The translations under genes were made by a program, and so were the position numbers. From Oscarella lobularis (Eukaryota > Porifera > Homoscleromorpha > Homosclerophorida > Oscarellidae): a stretch of 64,000 nucleotides of DNA. Shown piece by piece: positions 22,301-32,707 of the stretch (its first letter is position 1; each line of letters opens with the position of its first letter). Where the stretch lies: the NCBI RefSeq assembly GCF_947507565.1, contig NC_089193.1, positions 310,001 to 374,000 on the forward strand, written 5' to 3'. Below the pieces are notes generated by a model. It did not search any database and was not told the origin of the DNA. It worked only from the letters and a program-made list of their open reading frames with translations.

Positions 22301-23659
22301 CAACTTGGCTGTTGTAAGATTCAATCTTATTCAGGTGTCCGAAGTTCTTTTATCAACTCGTGCATCGTGACTTACAGGTTACCAAAAACTCGCTGAGTGT
22401 CTGTTCGAGTGTGGTCAACTAGACGAAGCTTTGAAATATTTTGTCGAAGCACTGAAAGCGTTCCAAAAAATAATTCCCGACAGTCACTCGGCTATGGGAA
22501 TCCGTTAGAAATTCTGTTTTTATTTTCTTTTTACTAATTTGTCTCATTTGTTTTAGTTCGTCTTGATATGGCCCGATGCTTCAGGGACAAAGGCGAGCTA
22601 TTCAAGGCATGCGAGTTTTCCTGGGAGGCTCTTTCTATTTTGAGGTCTACGTATTCTCCTGAGCATCCGCAGCTGAAGCTAGGTCAGCCCAAGGTCCGGA
22701 AAGAATAACTCTTTTTCTCTAAAGTTGATTCCGTAGCTCTTCGTGTGCATGGCCACTGTCTCCTCACTGCGAGACGATTCGACGAGTCTGCTGAAATTTT
22801 TAAAGAGTGTTTGTCGAGCCTTGAAATAGGACCGCATCAGCCAGATTATCTCCCTCAAAAAGCTAATTGTGCGAGATTGTCGACCAGACGTGACATTTTA
22901 TTTTGTATGTTGCCTTTTAGGTCTAGAGTTGTTGGGAGATGCTTTGCGTGGGTCGAAAGACGTCGCAGATTGCGTCGCGGAGGGGAACGACGAAGTGATT
23001 CAATGCTACGAAAAAGCGGTTGCTCTTTTTCGCGAAGTCTATCCCGAAGGTCATCCTGACATGCTTACCGGTAAATCGACATGGGTATTAAATTTCTATT
23101 TCTCTATTTTATTGTTTTTTTTTTCGAAGCGTGTACGGCCGTTAGCTCCGCGAACGGATGTGCTGGAAAGATGGACGAGGCTCTAGATTATGCAAAGTTA
23201 GGCTGGGATTCGGCCCAGCGTCTACCTAGAGGAAGCGAGGATCGAATCACCTGTAAGATGACTTTTCTTTCAAAATTTAGTTCTCATGCCTTAGCACATT
23301 TTCTTTAGCTCTTACTATATACGTTCAGTATCTGTCTCTTAAAGGAATGTTTACTGAAGCAGAAGTCTTGGTTGCTCAAGGTAAAGCTGAATGCAATTCT
23401 TTACCACGCTATCATCCAAGTCGTCGTTGGCGTAAGCTCGAATTTGTTTTACCCAAAACTACGTAGTAATTAGGTTGTTATTATAGTACGGGGAGCCGAA
23501 GTTGCGATAAGAGGTTAGTAACGTATGTGCATGGGCTATGACTACAAAAGAAATTTACCTATTTCTGACTCGTTTAGAGTGCAAGTTGGATCGCGCGGGA
23601 AAGTTTGTGACTATTTGAGAAAGGCAGCTGGAATCCTGGTCACCGAGATCAATACATAG
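19376..23659 (+). CDS. NLR-like protein: Death domain, NB-ARC ATPase, TPR repeats (multi-exon)
   Basis: Layout typical of NLR/APAF-type signalling proteins: nucleotide-dependent oligomerisation driven by NB-ARC, a homotypic Death domain for output, TPRs for sensing. Exon 1 starts MNCSDLLRKII. A helical segment follows, then a Death domain at about 19,763-20,053 (VGHYWKELGASLGF, LDDMEYFH). NB-ARC runs from about 20,076: YGREEEL, P-loop GVGGVGKTSLA, Walker B SLLLLDNADD, sensor HIVITTRRA and GRLPLALAHA. A winged-helix region extends to 21,770. From there short exons, each about one TPR, run to TAG 23,657-23,659 (e.g. LDDAEETLLRLL, LDEALKYFVEALKAF, MDEALDYAKLGWDSA). Introns of 50-150 bp carry good GT-AG signals. 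Some 3' exon phases are uncertain (around 22,860-22,920 and 23,400-23,600), so the last TPRs may be mis-drawn. Confidence 0.75.
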
Positions 23660-23739
23660 GAGGAAATAGGCAAAGGATACTCGTGTACTAAAATGTAAAA
23701 GCGGAAAAAAATTTAAAAATGGTCAGAAATTAATAATCA

Positions 23740-24330
23740 GAAACGTATGAACCTGTTTGGAAAGAGCTTTTCCTGCGTACTAGTATTTTGTCGTACTACC
23801 GCGTTGTTCTTACTGAGTCTCCGCGTTATTGTAGAGAAATAATGAATTGCTAGCATTTTTTGCTTTTTATTGCTTTGAATCGTCTCAAATGCTTGTTCTC
23901 TTTTATAAAATTTAAGTTCGATTTTCCTGAGAAATAGAATAATTTCACCTAACATGTATTTAATCCGGGAGTTTCATATTGAGCATGCCCGTATATTGTA
24001 GGGTACGCTGGTTTTGGAGAAATAACAGCGAAAAACCGTCCACCCTATAAAATACGGGACTTTTGGCATCAAAGGTAAGGAGCGCCAAAAGAGGAAGCTT
24101 TGGATGCATGTCCGATAAAACGCTCGATAAAGAGAACAACTGTCATGTGCTTCGAAAATGCAATTTCATTTAACATAAGGATGCAATGTGACGTGCTACA
24201 AACAGAGCTAAAAAATGACAGAGTCCCTTTTCTAAAGTTTTTGCGTCTCTTAGAATTCTACCTTAAAAGTTCGATGAAGCACGACAATAGCGCAAAAAAA
24301 GCAAAAAAGAAAAACAACACCTACTATACA
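23740..24330 (+). repeat. family A tail sequence with a fold-back hairpin
   Basis: It matches 63,400-63,960 over most of its length and begins with the same GAGCTTTTC box seen at the 3' side of the other family A copies. It contains the hairpin at about 23,988-24,060. An RTK remnant follows directly. Confidence 0.6.
23988..24060. repeat. hairpin element (CCCGTAT ... ATACGGG)
   Basis: Imperfect inverted repeat: left arm CCCGTATATTGTAGGGT, right arm ACCCTATAAAATACGGG, plus an inner pair GGTTTT/AAAACC. Related hairpins occur at about 63,645-63,713 and 35,375-35,455. Looks like a miniature fold-back element. Confidence 0.65.
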
Positions 24331-24529
24331 GCATCATAAGCGCAAATCTAAAACATAGAGTACATATGCGACACGGGAAGCGGTAATGCTGTAATGCACC
24401 TTGGGGGGACAGTTTGCCATCTCACACGTATGCAGCGGAATTAACCGACCACCTTTCTGACTTCCTCGGCATCCTCTATCTGCGTGAACGAATTGTGTCC
24501 ATGACTCCCTCGTTCAGCTTCTTGATTCT

Positions 24530-24860
24530 ATGCTGCCAAAGGGAAGTAAACTGACAGCATCAAAAAGGATGCATTGGCTTTGATTTTCGGCTTCAAGCAT
24601 TTGTCCCAGAAGCCGCGTAAGACGGTTGAACGTCGGCCGCTTTTCCGAACCGGCAGACCAGCATGCAGACATTGTCTTGTCTCTATAGGGGAAATCAGCA
24701 AAAAGACAAAAAGGATGTTCATTGCGATTAATACTAACAGCTCAGCAGAGCAGCTTTCTTGGCTGGGTAAGCGGTTGCCACTACGCAAATGCGATAGAAG
24801 TTCTCCAGTGAAAACGCACGGATAAGGAAAAGAGACTGAAATGCAATAGTCTCAAACTGA
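24530..24860 (-). pseudogene. RTK kinase C-lobe remnant
   Basis: Two segments match the C-terminal part of the RTK at 535-1000: FPYPCVFTGELLSHLRSGNR (about 24,835-24,775) and ACWSAGSEKRPTFNRLTRLL (about 24,680-24,600), followed by MLEAENQSQC. An intron separates them at the same place as in the full gene. It ends shortly after, without the acidic tail of the full RTK. No N-lobe or catalytic loop is present, so this is a truncated duplicate. Confidence 0.75.
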
Positions 24861-24879
24861 AAGGACAGTAACGGTGAGC

Positions 24880-26150
24880 TTACCCAGAGTACTTTTGTCT
24901 CACATGCGCTCCTAAACATGTTATACCCATAAAAAGGGATAATTAGCTCAGAAGATAACTTGGAGAAGGCGATCGTCTTACCTTTTGTCGGCAGCAACTG
25001 GACACAAACGTTGAACGTCGGTCTTAATTGAGCCAAGTAAGAGTTTTGCTAGCGGTATTTAGACGCACGTACAACTCCCAGCATCGCATGCATGCGTCTT
25101 TTGCCTATAAACAAAGAGTTATTTTATCTGACTTCGCTTTGGCCACCCCGTAGCATTTGGCGAAAGAACAGCCGTTAATTGACAGCTTCGAGTTTGCTCG
25201 CATGACCGCGGCCCGCAAATTAACGCTCTTAATAGATCTAGCACCACGATCTCACGTCGGTCGACCATGCATTTCTAGCTAACGCAGGTGGACGTCTTGA
25301 ATGTAGACGGTAGCATCAGCTTGGCTTTCTATATTTTGTCAGGATCTCATGCACTGCTTTTGTTGCGAAAACGTATATCTTGTGTCGTAGTAGAGTTTAG
25401 AGTTGTCTTTCAGTTTCATTTCTCTCCAAGACAGAAGTAAACCTGATGTTGAGCAAAAAAGACTAAAAATATACAAGTGTTTCTTAGCTACTTATATACT
25501 GATTCTTTTTGTTTTTTCTTTAGCACCCATTCCAACGCCTGTTTTTGATACATATAAAAAAGCAACGGCCGATCCCCACGTACGCCGTCAGCGCGGCAGC
25601 TAATAACGCATTAAAAAAATAATTAAAACAGTGAAAGTATGAAAGTAATTTTTTGTCAAGGTTGCGGCGAAGCATACGGCGGTGAGGCAATGAACCACTG
25701 GCGCTGTATTCGCCCTATCGTTGACTTGGAGCAAATGTTATCTCCAATTATTAAAACATGTTGCATGCGTCTTTAAGTACCGCGTAAGGAGACCTCTTTT
25801 CCTTTTCGTTGACACAGATGACTCGACGTTTCACTTCAGATTTGGACATTCTTTAGGATGGCATGCAGAGGATCCTTCGTGATTGGCCACTTGCGACGTC
25901 GTGCGAGTCCGGCCAGCTAAAGGAGCTTTACCGCATCGAGAAAGCTTTTAGTTGGCCATCTGTTTAGTCTAGATATTACTCGACGGAGGTAAATTGATAT
26001 TAGTTGATACAGTAACTTTGGAGTCGTACTCTCTATGACTACTCCAAGTGATCATATATTTACCTAAGCGTGAAAGTGAAAGCAAATAATACTCTGTTTG
26101 AACTTGGAAGAGTGCATCAAGGCTTCTTGACCACCATGTCAATGTAGACG
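24880..26150 (+). repeat. dispersed repeat family B, copy 1, ending in a methyltransferase 3' remnant
   Basis: Closely similar to 51,960-53,135; the first 500 bp also matches 40,905-41,400. Within it, a short frame after a TTTTTTCTTTAG acceptor (PTPVFDTYKKATADP) and a frame starting MKVIFCQGCGEAYGG are both present in copy 3. The latter is frame-broken here. The last about 35 bp (26,107-26,142) equals the 3' end of the methyltransferase gene at 53,095 and then stops matching. This shows the block was duplicated together with part of that gene. Confidence 0.7.
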
Positions 26151-26159
26151 CTACCAAGA

Positions 26160-28210
26160 GTATAAGTTAAGATATATAATCAGAGATATAATTTAGACAT
26201 ACAGACCTACTAAATTGTTCAGGATGATGATTTAGATTTGAATGTTGTAGATTAGTCTTGGTGACATAGTGACTTCTGAGACCTTGGCACGGCATTGGTG
26301 CGTCCATCCAAATGACAGAACGAATAGAGACATTTGATGCACCCCTAACGCATAGGACTCTTGAGCCTTCGGAAAAAGATGCGTCATTGAGAATTTTATT
26401 TGATAAATTTCTCTAACCGAACTACAATGTTTGGTTACATTTCTGACTGATTCCCAAGAGTCTGAAAAAGCTGAGGTGAAATACATGTAGCGATAGTACA
26501 CATGGAATGACTAAATTCTCCTGCCTTTTGCTGCCTTTCGAGTCCACTGAATACACGAGTAAATATTTGAAGAAGAAAAAACGTAGCGCTAACGCTTTCC
26601 TAAGACGTTTCTTACATTTGCGAGGAAATCACCTTACGCGACATCATCGTAAAGCAATCCAGCGTTGAGCAGGTCAAAACGCTGTTTTGACATTGGAAGC
26701 TCGATGCTGCCCGGTGCGCCAAACGTCGCGAAAGCTCGAATTCGTTTGGTTTCGACGTCCATCTTTGTTTAGCGTGCTCGACGTACGATCGACGTAAAAT
26801 GTTCTCTCGCTAGTCTCCGAAGTTTCTGCGATTTAGGCGATCGATTGTCCCTACACAACTAAAGATTGATCGAAAACCGACGAAATCGGCGTCAAAGCGG
26901 TTCAGACAGCTCGTTTAAGCATTCGAAGCGAAACGCAGGTAAACGAGCGCGTTCCTCTTGATTCTACGAGCGAAAACAGTGTAAGCGTGGCTCTCTGATT
27001 CGACTCTAGGGCCCCAAACTGATATTACATGAATCTGCGACTCGATATCGCGACTCCTCTATTTTACAACGATTCCATCGAGTTCGCCGCGTTCCTTTCG
27101 AAACGCGAACTAGGTCGAATAAGTAGGTTCGTTTCTTGTCGCCTTTCGTTGCGTTTTCGTCGCGTTTCGTCGAGATCGTGAGCCAAACGCTGACGTCACA
27201 TATGTCCGACATCTTTGCAATGCACGCGTGCACGTGCTCGTCTCTTGTTCCTCTTTTTTTTGGGAGAAACGCTGCACGCGCGTGATCGTTCCAAATATTG
27301 CCTTATTTGGTTGCGCGTAGAGGTGCAAAAAGCAACGCTCTCTCTCGTGACATCGCTGCGGTTTATGACGCACACCCGACGTCCAATGAGAGAAAAGTTG
27401 GCGTCATCGTTCGCGAGGGAGTGCATAAAATCGTGCACGGCGCTTTCCCTCTTTACGTAACCCCGTCGCTTGAGAACTCGCTCGTGCGCTTGGTTTGTCG
27501 TTGGAAGACAGGGAGCCTGAGGGGCGAGCGATTTTCCGACGCAAAGTCCTGGAGCAACGGTGCGAAAGTGATTAGAGGCACATCCCTAAAACCTCTAGGG
27601 GCTTTTGCACTAGGAAAACACGCTCCGTCTGACCAAGGATTGTTTCTTTGGTCTTAGACAGGACAGCGTCGGCTTTCGTCGGCTCTCCTCCACGTCGAGC
27701 ACACGATGAACGGGCCTCTTCGGCGGTGGCGATAGGGGTGGCAACGAACCTCGGAGGCTCACTTATGGTTGGTTCTGATCTAATTCATGCCGTCGGCTGG
27801 GTTGCGAAGCGTCTGGACCTCCACGTGGTGCGACCTGGGTCGCGCAAACACAGACGCGCTTCATTTCGGCTTTTTTGGTACGTACGTAGTTGTTTTGTAC
27901 GGATACTGGCTTTGTTTGTCTAGATTTTGGCTCGCGAAAAGGCTTCGACGAAGAATTTCATTTTGCTATCCGATACGCTCTTATTTTTTTACTGCATCTT
28001 GTTTCAACTCACACTGCAATTGCGTTTTTTTTGTTTTCATTACTTTCCGTATGGCAGTTTTGATAGGCTTTTAGGCGTATAGTAGTAGTGAAGAACATAT
28101 TGATATATAAACATGCAGCGGGAACCACGTATCGCGTGCAAGTAAAATTTCTTTGCGCATTCTCAAGCCTTCTTAGACACGTGAACCTCTTGGGGAAGAG
28201 CTTTTTCTGT
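26160..28210 (+). repeat. composite repeat: family C plus family A subfamily II, copy 1
   Basis: 26,160-26,520 is family C (inverse of 37,340-37,710 and of 55,400-55,580). 26,580-28,210 is a diverged family A copy. The whole block is the reverse complement of about 35,770-37,740, making a roughly 2 kb inverted repeat about 7.5 kb apart. The 134-codon frame of family A is disrupted here after HAPS at about 27,632. Confidence 0.7.
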
Positions 28211-28399
28211 GTACTACAATAACGCCAACAGGGTTCAAACTCCTGCAAACTGCGTGCTACTCACGTATGTCTTGAATATTTTCATTTTTCATTTTTCACA
28301 TTTGGCTAATTTCCTAAATAAAGAAGATTAAATTCTTTTTTTTTCAAAAGTATTAAGACCTGAGGGAAACTACAATTGAGCTGCAAGGATTACTAAGTC

Positions 28400-28825
28400 T
28401 CAGACGCAACAAACGTTATCTCCTTCTGGTCGAATGGAAAATATCTTGTGATCGATAGAGCTGCTACCGACTTTCTGATCGACTTCACTTGATGAATACA
28501 GAGCCGGGTCTGCATTTAGTTGCTTTAGATGATAACTGTCCAAATAGAACCAGTTGAGAATGACTCCCGGACTTCGTTCGTCGCACACTGTAGCGATCTG
28601 GGACTGGAGTTCGTCGACGAATTCCTTCGCCACGGCTTCACAGTCGTCTTCGCTCGACCAGCGGAGGACTACGTCAATGCAGTGATGCCCTTTCTTTATG
28701 CCCATTGTGATGAGACATTGAATAACTTTGCTACCGACAATCTTTATCAATCTGATGCCGTCTTTCCACACGATATGGCTGACATTAGCCATGCGAGAGC
28801 AGCGAGACTGGAGAACTAATGACGA
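28400..28825 (-). CDS. COR-domain-like C-terminal fragment (Roco family type)
   Basis: Open frame to TGA at the low end. After a possible acceptor near 28,793 it reads HIVWKDGIRLIKI, SEDDCEAVAKEFVDELQSQI, VILNWFYLDSYHLKQL, DPALYSSSEVDQKV and IFSIRPE. This pattern resembles the C-terminal half of COR regions in Roco proteins (GTPase-linked scaffolds) as I know them from early animals. No Roc GTPase, LRR or kinase is seen nearby, so it is either the last exon of a gene whose other exons I could not find, or a stranded fragment. Identification from pattern only. Confidence 0.4.
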   Translation of the reverse strand, partial: SSLVLQSRCSRMANVSHIVWKDGIRLIKIVGSKVIQCLITMGIKKGHHCIDVVLRWSSEDDCEAVAKEFVDELQSQIATVCDERSPGVILNWFYLDSYHLKQLNADPALYSSSEVDQKVGSSSIDHKIFSIRPEGDNVCCV

Positions 28826-29044
28826 ATGACGAGGGCGAGAGTATGTCGACAGACTCAGTGCACTCGTATCGCTTGCCACGATATACGTCGTCTCGTTCTA
28901 TTATCGAGGCGTCACGTGGTTGGGTGAGAGGCTCATGAGGCAAACGAAAACGAAGGCGTGTCTTAGTCATCGCGAGTTCGTCGTGCCGGGAAACGCGTTC
29001 CGAAAGAGCGACCCATAATCGTCTTAAAATGTGAACGCGACGTG

Positions 29045-29300
29045 GTTCAGATTTTTTCGCTGTCAGCCCACGTCTCTCGACCCTCCGTTTCGTCATAATT
29101 ATCATCTTCTTCTTCTTCTTCGGGAAAGAGTTCCTCTTCGACGTCGCCGCGATGCCTGCAGGAAAGATGAAACCTCCCCCAATAAACGGTTAATAATTAA
29201 AATACCCACGTGACTGCCTGTTGAGTTTTAGAAAATAAAGCAGCTTCGTAAGCCTTTACGATTTCCCCAACGTGACAAAAAGTGCAGAGAATGAGTCAAA
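29045..29300 (-). CDS. possible terminal exons of an unknown gene with an acidic tail
   Basis: On the minus strand an acceptor TTTCCTGCAG (about 29,158) opens a frame with ELFPEEEEEDDNYDE and stop after ADSEKI. A candidate preceding exon (about 29,290-29,215) reads CHVGEIVKAYEAALFSKTQQ with a GT donor. The family is not recognised and no further 5' exons were found. Confidence 0.2.
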
Positions 29301-29387
29301 GAAAGTCTTATTATTATTGATGATTTTTGTACCTTGGTCTATGGGCATGCAGCTGCTACGTGGACTTCCTCTTCGGTTAGCTTAGAC

Positions 29388-29866
29388 AGGGTTCTAGGCA
29401 GGAATGTGAGAGTGGGGATTCGGGCGCTCCACCTCCGAAAAAACTTTTTGGGGGCGTGGCATTTTTTAATGTAGTTTCTTTGCACGGCGGCAAATCGACA
29501 GTGGGATATCGTGAAAACTTAGGGTTAGTGTTAGTGTTATTAGTTTGGGGTTCGCAGAGTGATGTAACGCCTTTTCATAGTGATATTAACTTTTCTGTTG
29601 TTATAAACTCAACAGTCAACCTGCTAAATTTTCTTTTCTACTGTAAAAGGATCTCTTACCTGCCATCAAAATTTGCACCGGTAGTACTAAACCGGTGCAA
29701 ATTTTAATGGAAGGTAAGAGATCCTGTCTGTCTATGGTGTGTGTGGGTGAAATAGTGAATACTGCCTGTTCAAAATTCAGTGAGGGTCGCGAGGCTGCGT
29801 GTGAGGGTCGCTAAGACTTGAGTGAGGGCCGATGCGACCCTCGCCGACCCCCGTAGCTAGAACCCT
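29388..29866. mobile_element. hAT-like miniature element (479 bp)
   Basis: Starts AGGGTTCTAG and ends CTAGAACCCT (terminal inverted repeats). It is flanked by GCTTAGAC (29,380-29,387) and GCTTAGAG (29,867-29,874), an 8 bp target-site duplication with one mismatch at the base bordering the element. 8 bp duplications and C/AGGG termini are usual for hAT elements. There is no transposase, so it is non-autonomous. A 34 bp-arm hairpin is nested inside. Confidence 0.65.
29649..29724. repeat. 34 bp inverted repeat hairpin nested in the hAT-like element
   Basis: Arms 29,649-29,682 and 29,691-29,724 pair with two mismatches around an 8 bp loop (AGTACTAA). The inner core is TTTGCACCGGT. It could be a separately inserted fold-back or the folded centre of the element. 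Confidence 0.8.
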
Positions 29867-30104
29867 GCTTAGAGCGCGTTAATTTGTCAATGCTCTTTAT
29901 GACGTCACGCCGACAAGACTACGTTTCAGCACGGATACTAGTATCCGTGGTTTCAGAGCGGCGACCTCAGTTGTATTACTATACGACTCAAATATTATAT
30001 TCGTACTTGAATTTTGTCTAGTCCGGTTAGAAGAACGTACAGTAGGAAAGACCGGCCGAATTAACGAATCTATTAAAGCGTGACGTCAGAATGGGTACAC
30101 CATT

Positions 30105-31990
30105 GTGACGTAGTTTACCTCTCTGCCAACAAAGATCCCTCACGGTTTTTTAGAATGAAGCGAATGCTCGTCACAGCTTGACCGTCCATGTTGTAGAGTT
30201 CAAGCACCTGAATGACGTCACTCCACCAGCTAACATCATAACCAATCTGAAAGAAAGAAAGAAGGAAAGAAAGAACTAGACACTATCAATGAATAGGGGG
30301 CTTGATAGCTTTTCTTCACATTCCTCAACCGCCTTTTTTGGCATATCCCAGTTTGTTTACTCGGACGATAGCCTAGCGTTGAATCGCGAAAGGAATTCCT
30401 CTTCCAAGCCCTCCAGCTAAAATATCCTGAGACCTCAAAACAATGACGTCACACTATGACACCTCCTCAGCGATGATATATATACAAGGCTCGACTGCAC
30501 GTGGAATCGTTCACGTTGAGAAGTTCAGACAGATTATAAAGCGTGTGAATTTTCTAAATCAATAAATATTAATAAGGTTTCCCCAAAGCGCGTTACCTGA
30601 GTCAAATCGGTTACCAACAGTGGAACCATGCTCTTTCCACGAACTACGCCTCGCGATATTTATCAACGGCAAGAGAAATCTATAATCACGTGACACCCAA
30701 TTTAAATAATTTCTATAAGATATCGCCTACGTTTCCCGCTTGACCATGAAGAGCAGAGAGACCTAGAATTTAAGATTAAAATGATTTTATATAATAACTT
30801 CCGGGATACCGTTTAGTGCAAATATAATTTGCCGGTGTCCATCTCGACATTCTCTAGTCGTTCTCGCGATCATTGTCTCAAGCAATAGCTCCAAAGTCAT
30901 CGTACCTTAATTAAATTAATTATTTTATTTAATTAGCGAGCGTGGTCCGAGTCACCGACCTTCGACTCAGTAATCCGGGCATATCGCGATGTACGACCAT
31001 TTGAGGATGACAACAAGCGAGTCCCAGACGATATAAGGGACCCAGCATCTATATAGGGGTTATATCTAATCACATGATGACTTATAATTATTCTCTTTTA
31101 TTCCCTTCCCTTACCCTTTTTGCTGTGCTTGTTCTTAGGGAACTAAGGCTCGCCTCAGCGTCTGCGTGGCCGCGTATCATCTATGGTATTTATTGGACTT
31201 ATTTAATTATTTTCATTGTGTAGCAAAACTTACTCGTTCCGCTTGCAGTGAACACAATTCTTGTTCTCGTTGATAAAAGAAGGCTTCCAGTGGCGAAAAC
31301 CACAGCCACCTTTCCTCCTCCGTCTGAGGTGGAACACCAAGCAGCACACACAGAAAAAATAAATAATAATAAATAAATAATAATTCGTCTATTACTTCAT
31401 TAAGGACGTCTTGTTTCAGAGTACGCCAAAATAATCGCTTGAGAACCTCGACCAATGGACGAGCGTTCTTCTCGCGGACATACGGTTCGTAGAGCAAACG
31501 TTTCCATAACGATTTCTCGCAGTAGGGTTGAACGCTGAGAAATAAAAGTAATCCGTATATATCTTGGAGAAAAAAGGCTCGCGGGGAATAAATGATAATG
31601 TTGCTATGGTTACCTTCGGGACCCTGCTGGATTGGAGTAACCGTAACGCACCAACGATTTACAGCGTGGAGTCGTTTCGTCATAAGAGCCGCCTAAAAAT
31701 AGATATATAGGGTTATTTTTAACACGAGACTATGTAGCTACTTTTGCGCTTGTGCTTTCGACCATCTGAGCTTCGTCTAAACATATCTGAAAGTAATATT
31801 AGAATATGTATTTTTATTTTTTGAGATTTCTTTTTGACTCACTCTCCACCATTTGACGGCGGGTAGCGGACTCAATTTAACGACGTATCGTTTACTGTGG
31901 CGAATATTCACCTTTCAGGTCAGTTTCCTGAGTAATAAGCGCCTCGTTGGGTACGACCTCGAAGGGGTCACGATCGTCGATGCAACGAGT
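30105..31990 (-). pseudogene. SHPRH: SHPRH-like SNF2/E3 ligase remnant
   Basis: SHPRH is a SNF2-type ATPase and RING E3 ligase of about 1,680 residues acting in DNA damage tolerance. Here only the middle of the ATPase region is recognisable. KLSPLPAVKWWR (about 31,890-31,850) is followed by ICLDEAQMVE (about 31,788-31,745, Walker B region). Then come RLHAVNRWCVTVTPIQQG and GLLLFLSVQPYC, then PPQTEEERWLWFSPLEAFFY, all close to SHPRH. A WWSDVIQVLE segment at about 30,240-30,120 matches the next region. Defects: motif III reads TVTPIQ where TGTPIQ is expected; a one-base frameshift lies at about 31,909-31,920; the RING and the helicase C lobe are absent. Most likely a decayed fragment rather than a working ligase. 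Confidence 0.65.
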
Positions 31991-31994
31991 TAAG

Positions 31995-32707
31995 ATGATT
32001 ACAGTGTGCACGGTCCGTTGAAGGTTATCTATAATCTAAATTTCATTCACTTAAAATTTCTGAGTTTAGATTTTATCCTGTGATAACATCAGATTTATCT
32101 CTGTACATGGTAAACATGTAGCGTTTGCGTTTCTCCTTAGTAGAATTCTATTTCTAATGCTGACAACTGTGTATGATCCGGAGACGTCTCAGCTACATGA
32201 CCACATTCTATTCTTTAAAACGCTCGTTTTTTCATGGACTTCACAACGACCATCGTACTTTAACGATTTTCACTACTCTGTGCTTCTTTTGGCCTATTGA
32301 TCGTATCGCCTTGTGGTACTCCACACTGCATGGTTTGCTTGGCATATTCTGATTAATAAGAGCTATCGTCTTCTATTTAATTTGTATTGAAGACTATCGT
32401 TTCATAGGTTCGTAGTCGGGTAGATAGAGGAGATTTGAATGGTGCCAGAAAGGCGTTTAAGTGAGCCATGTATTGTAACTGGGTTGCTGTTATGTGCGGA
32501 CTGTTGGTTCTGCTGGCCAGTGGGCGTTCTTGTTCGTCTTTTATACGCACTCTAACCTATTACTTACGCAATTGCGATGAACAAAGATCCGAGATCCCCT
32601 AATTTGAATCAGCGTTTTTTGTTGTAGCCGTTAGAACACAAAAAGATATGATTTACATATTACCTGAAATTTCAAACTTCAATGATGTACGATAAAAAGG
32701 AAAAGAA
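31995..32707. other. gene-free stretch upstream of the second ZYG11-like gene
   Basis: AT-rich, no supportable exon. Presumably contains the promoter and 5' UTR of the gene at 32,708. Confidence 0.4.

Noticed and set aside
28207-28230. B-box-like GGTTCAAACTCC suggesting a tRNA or SINE
   Set aside because: No A-box at the right distance and no cloverleaf; lies in the tail of a family A copy.
30250-30276. GAAA/GGAAA microsatellite
   Set aside because: Short simple repeat with no evident function.
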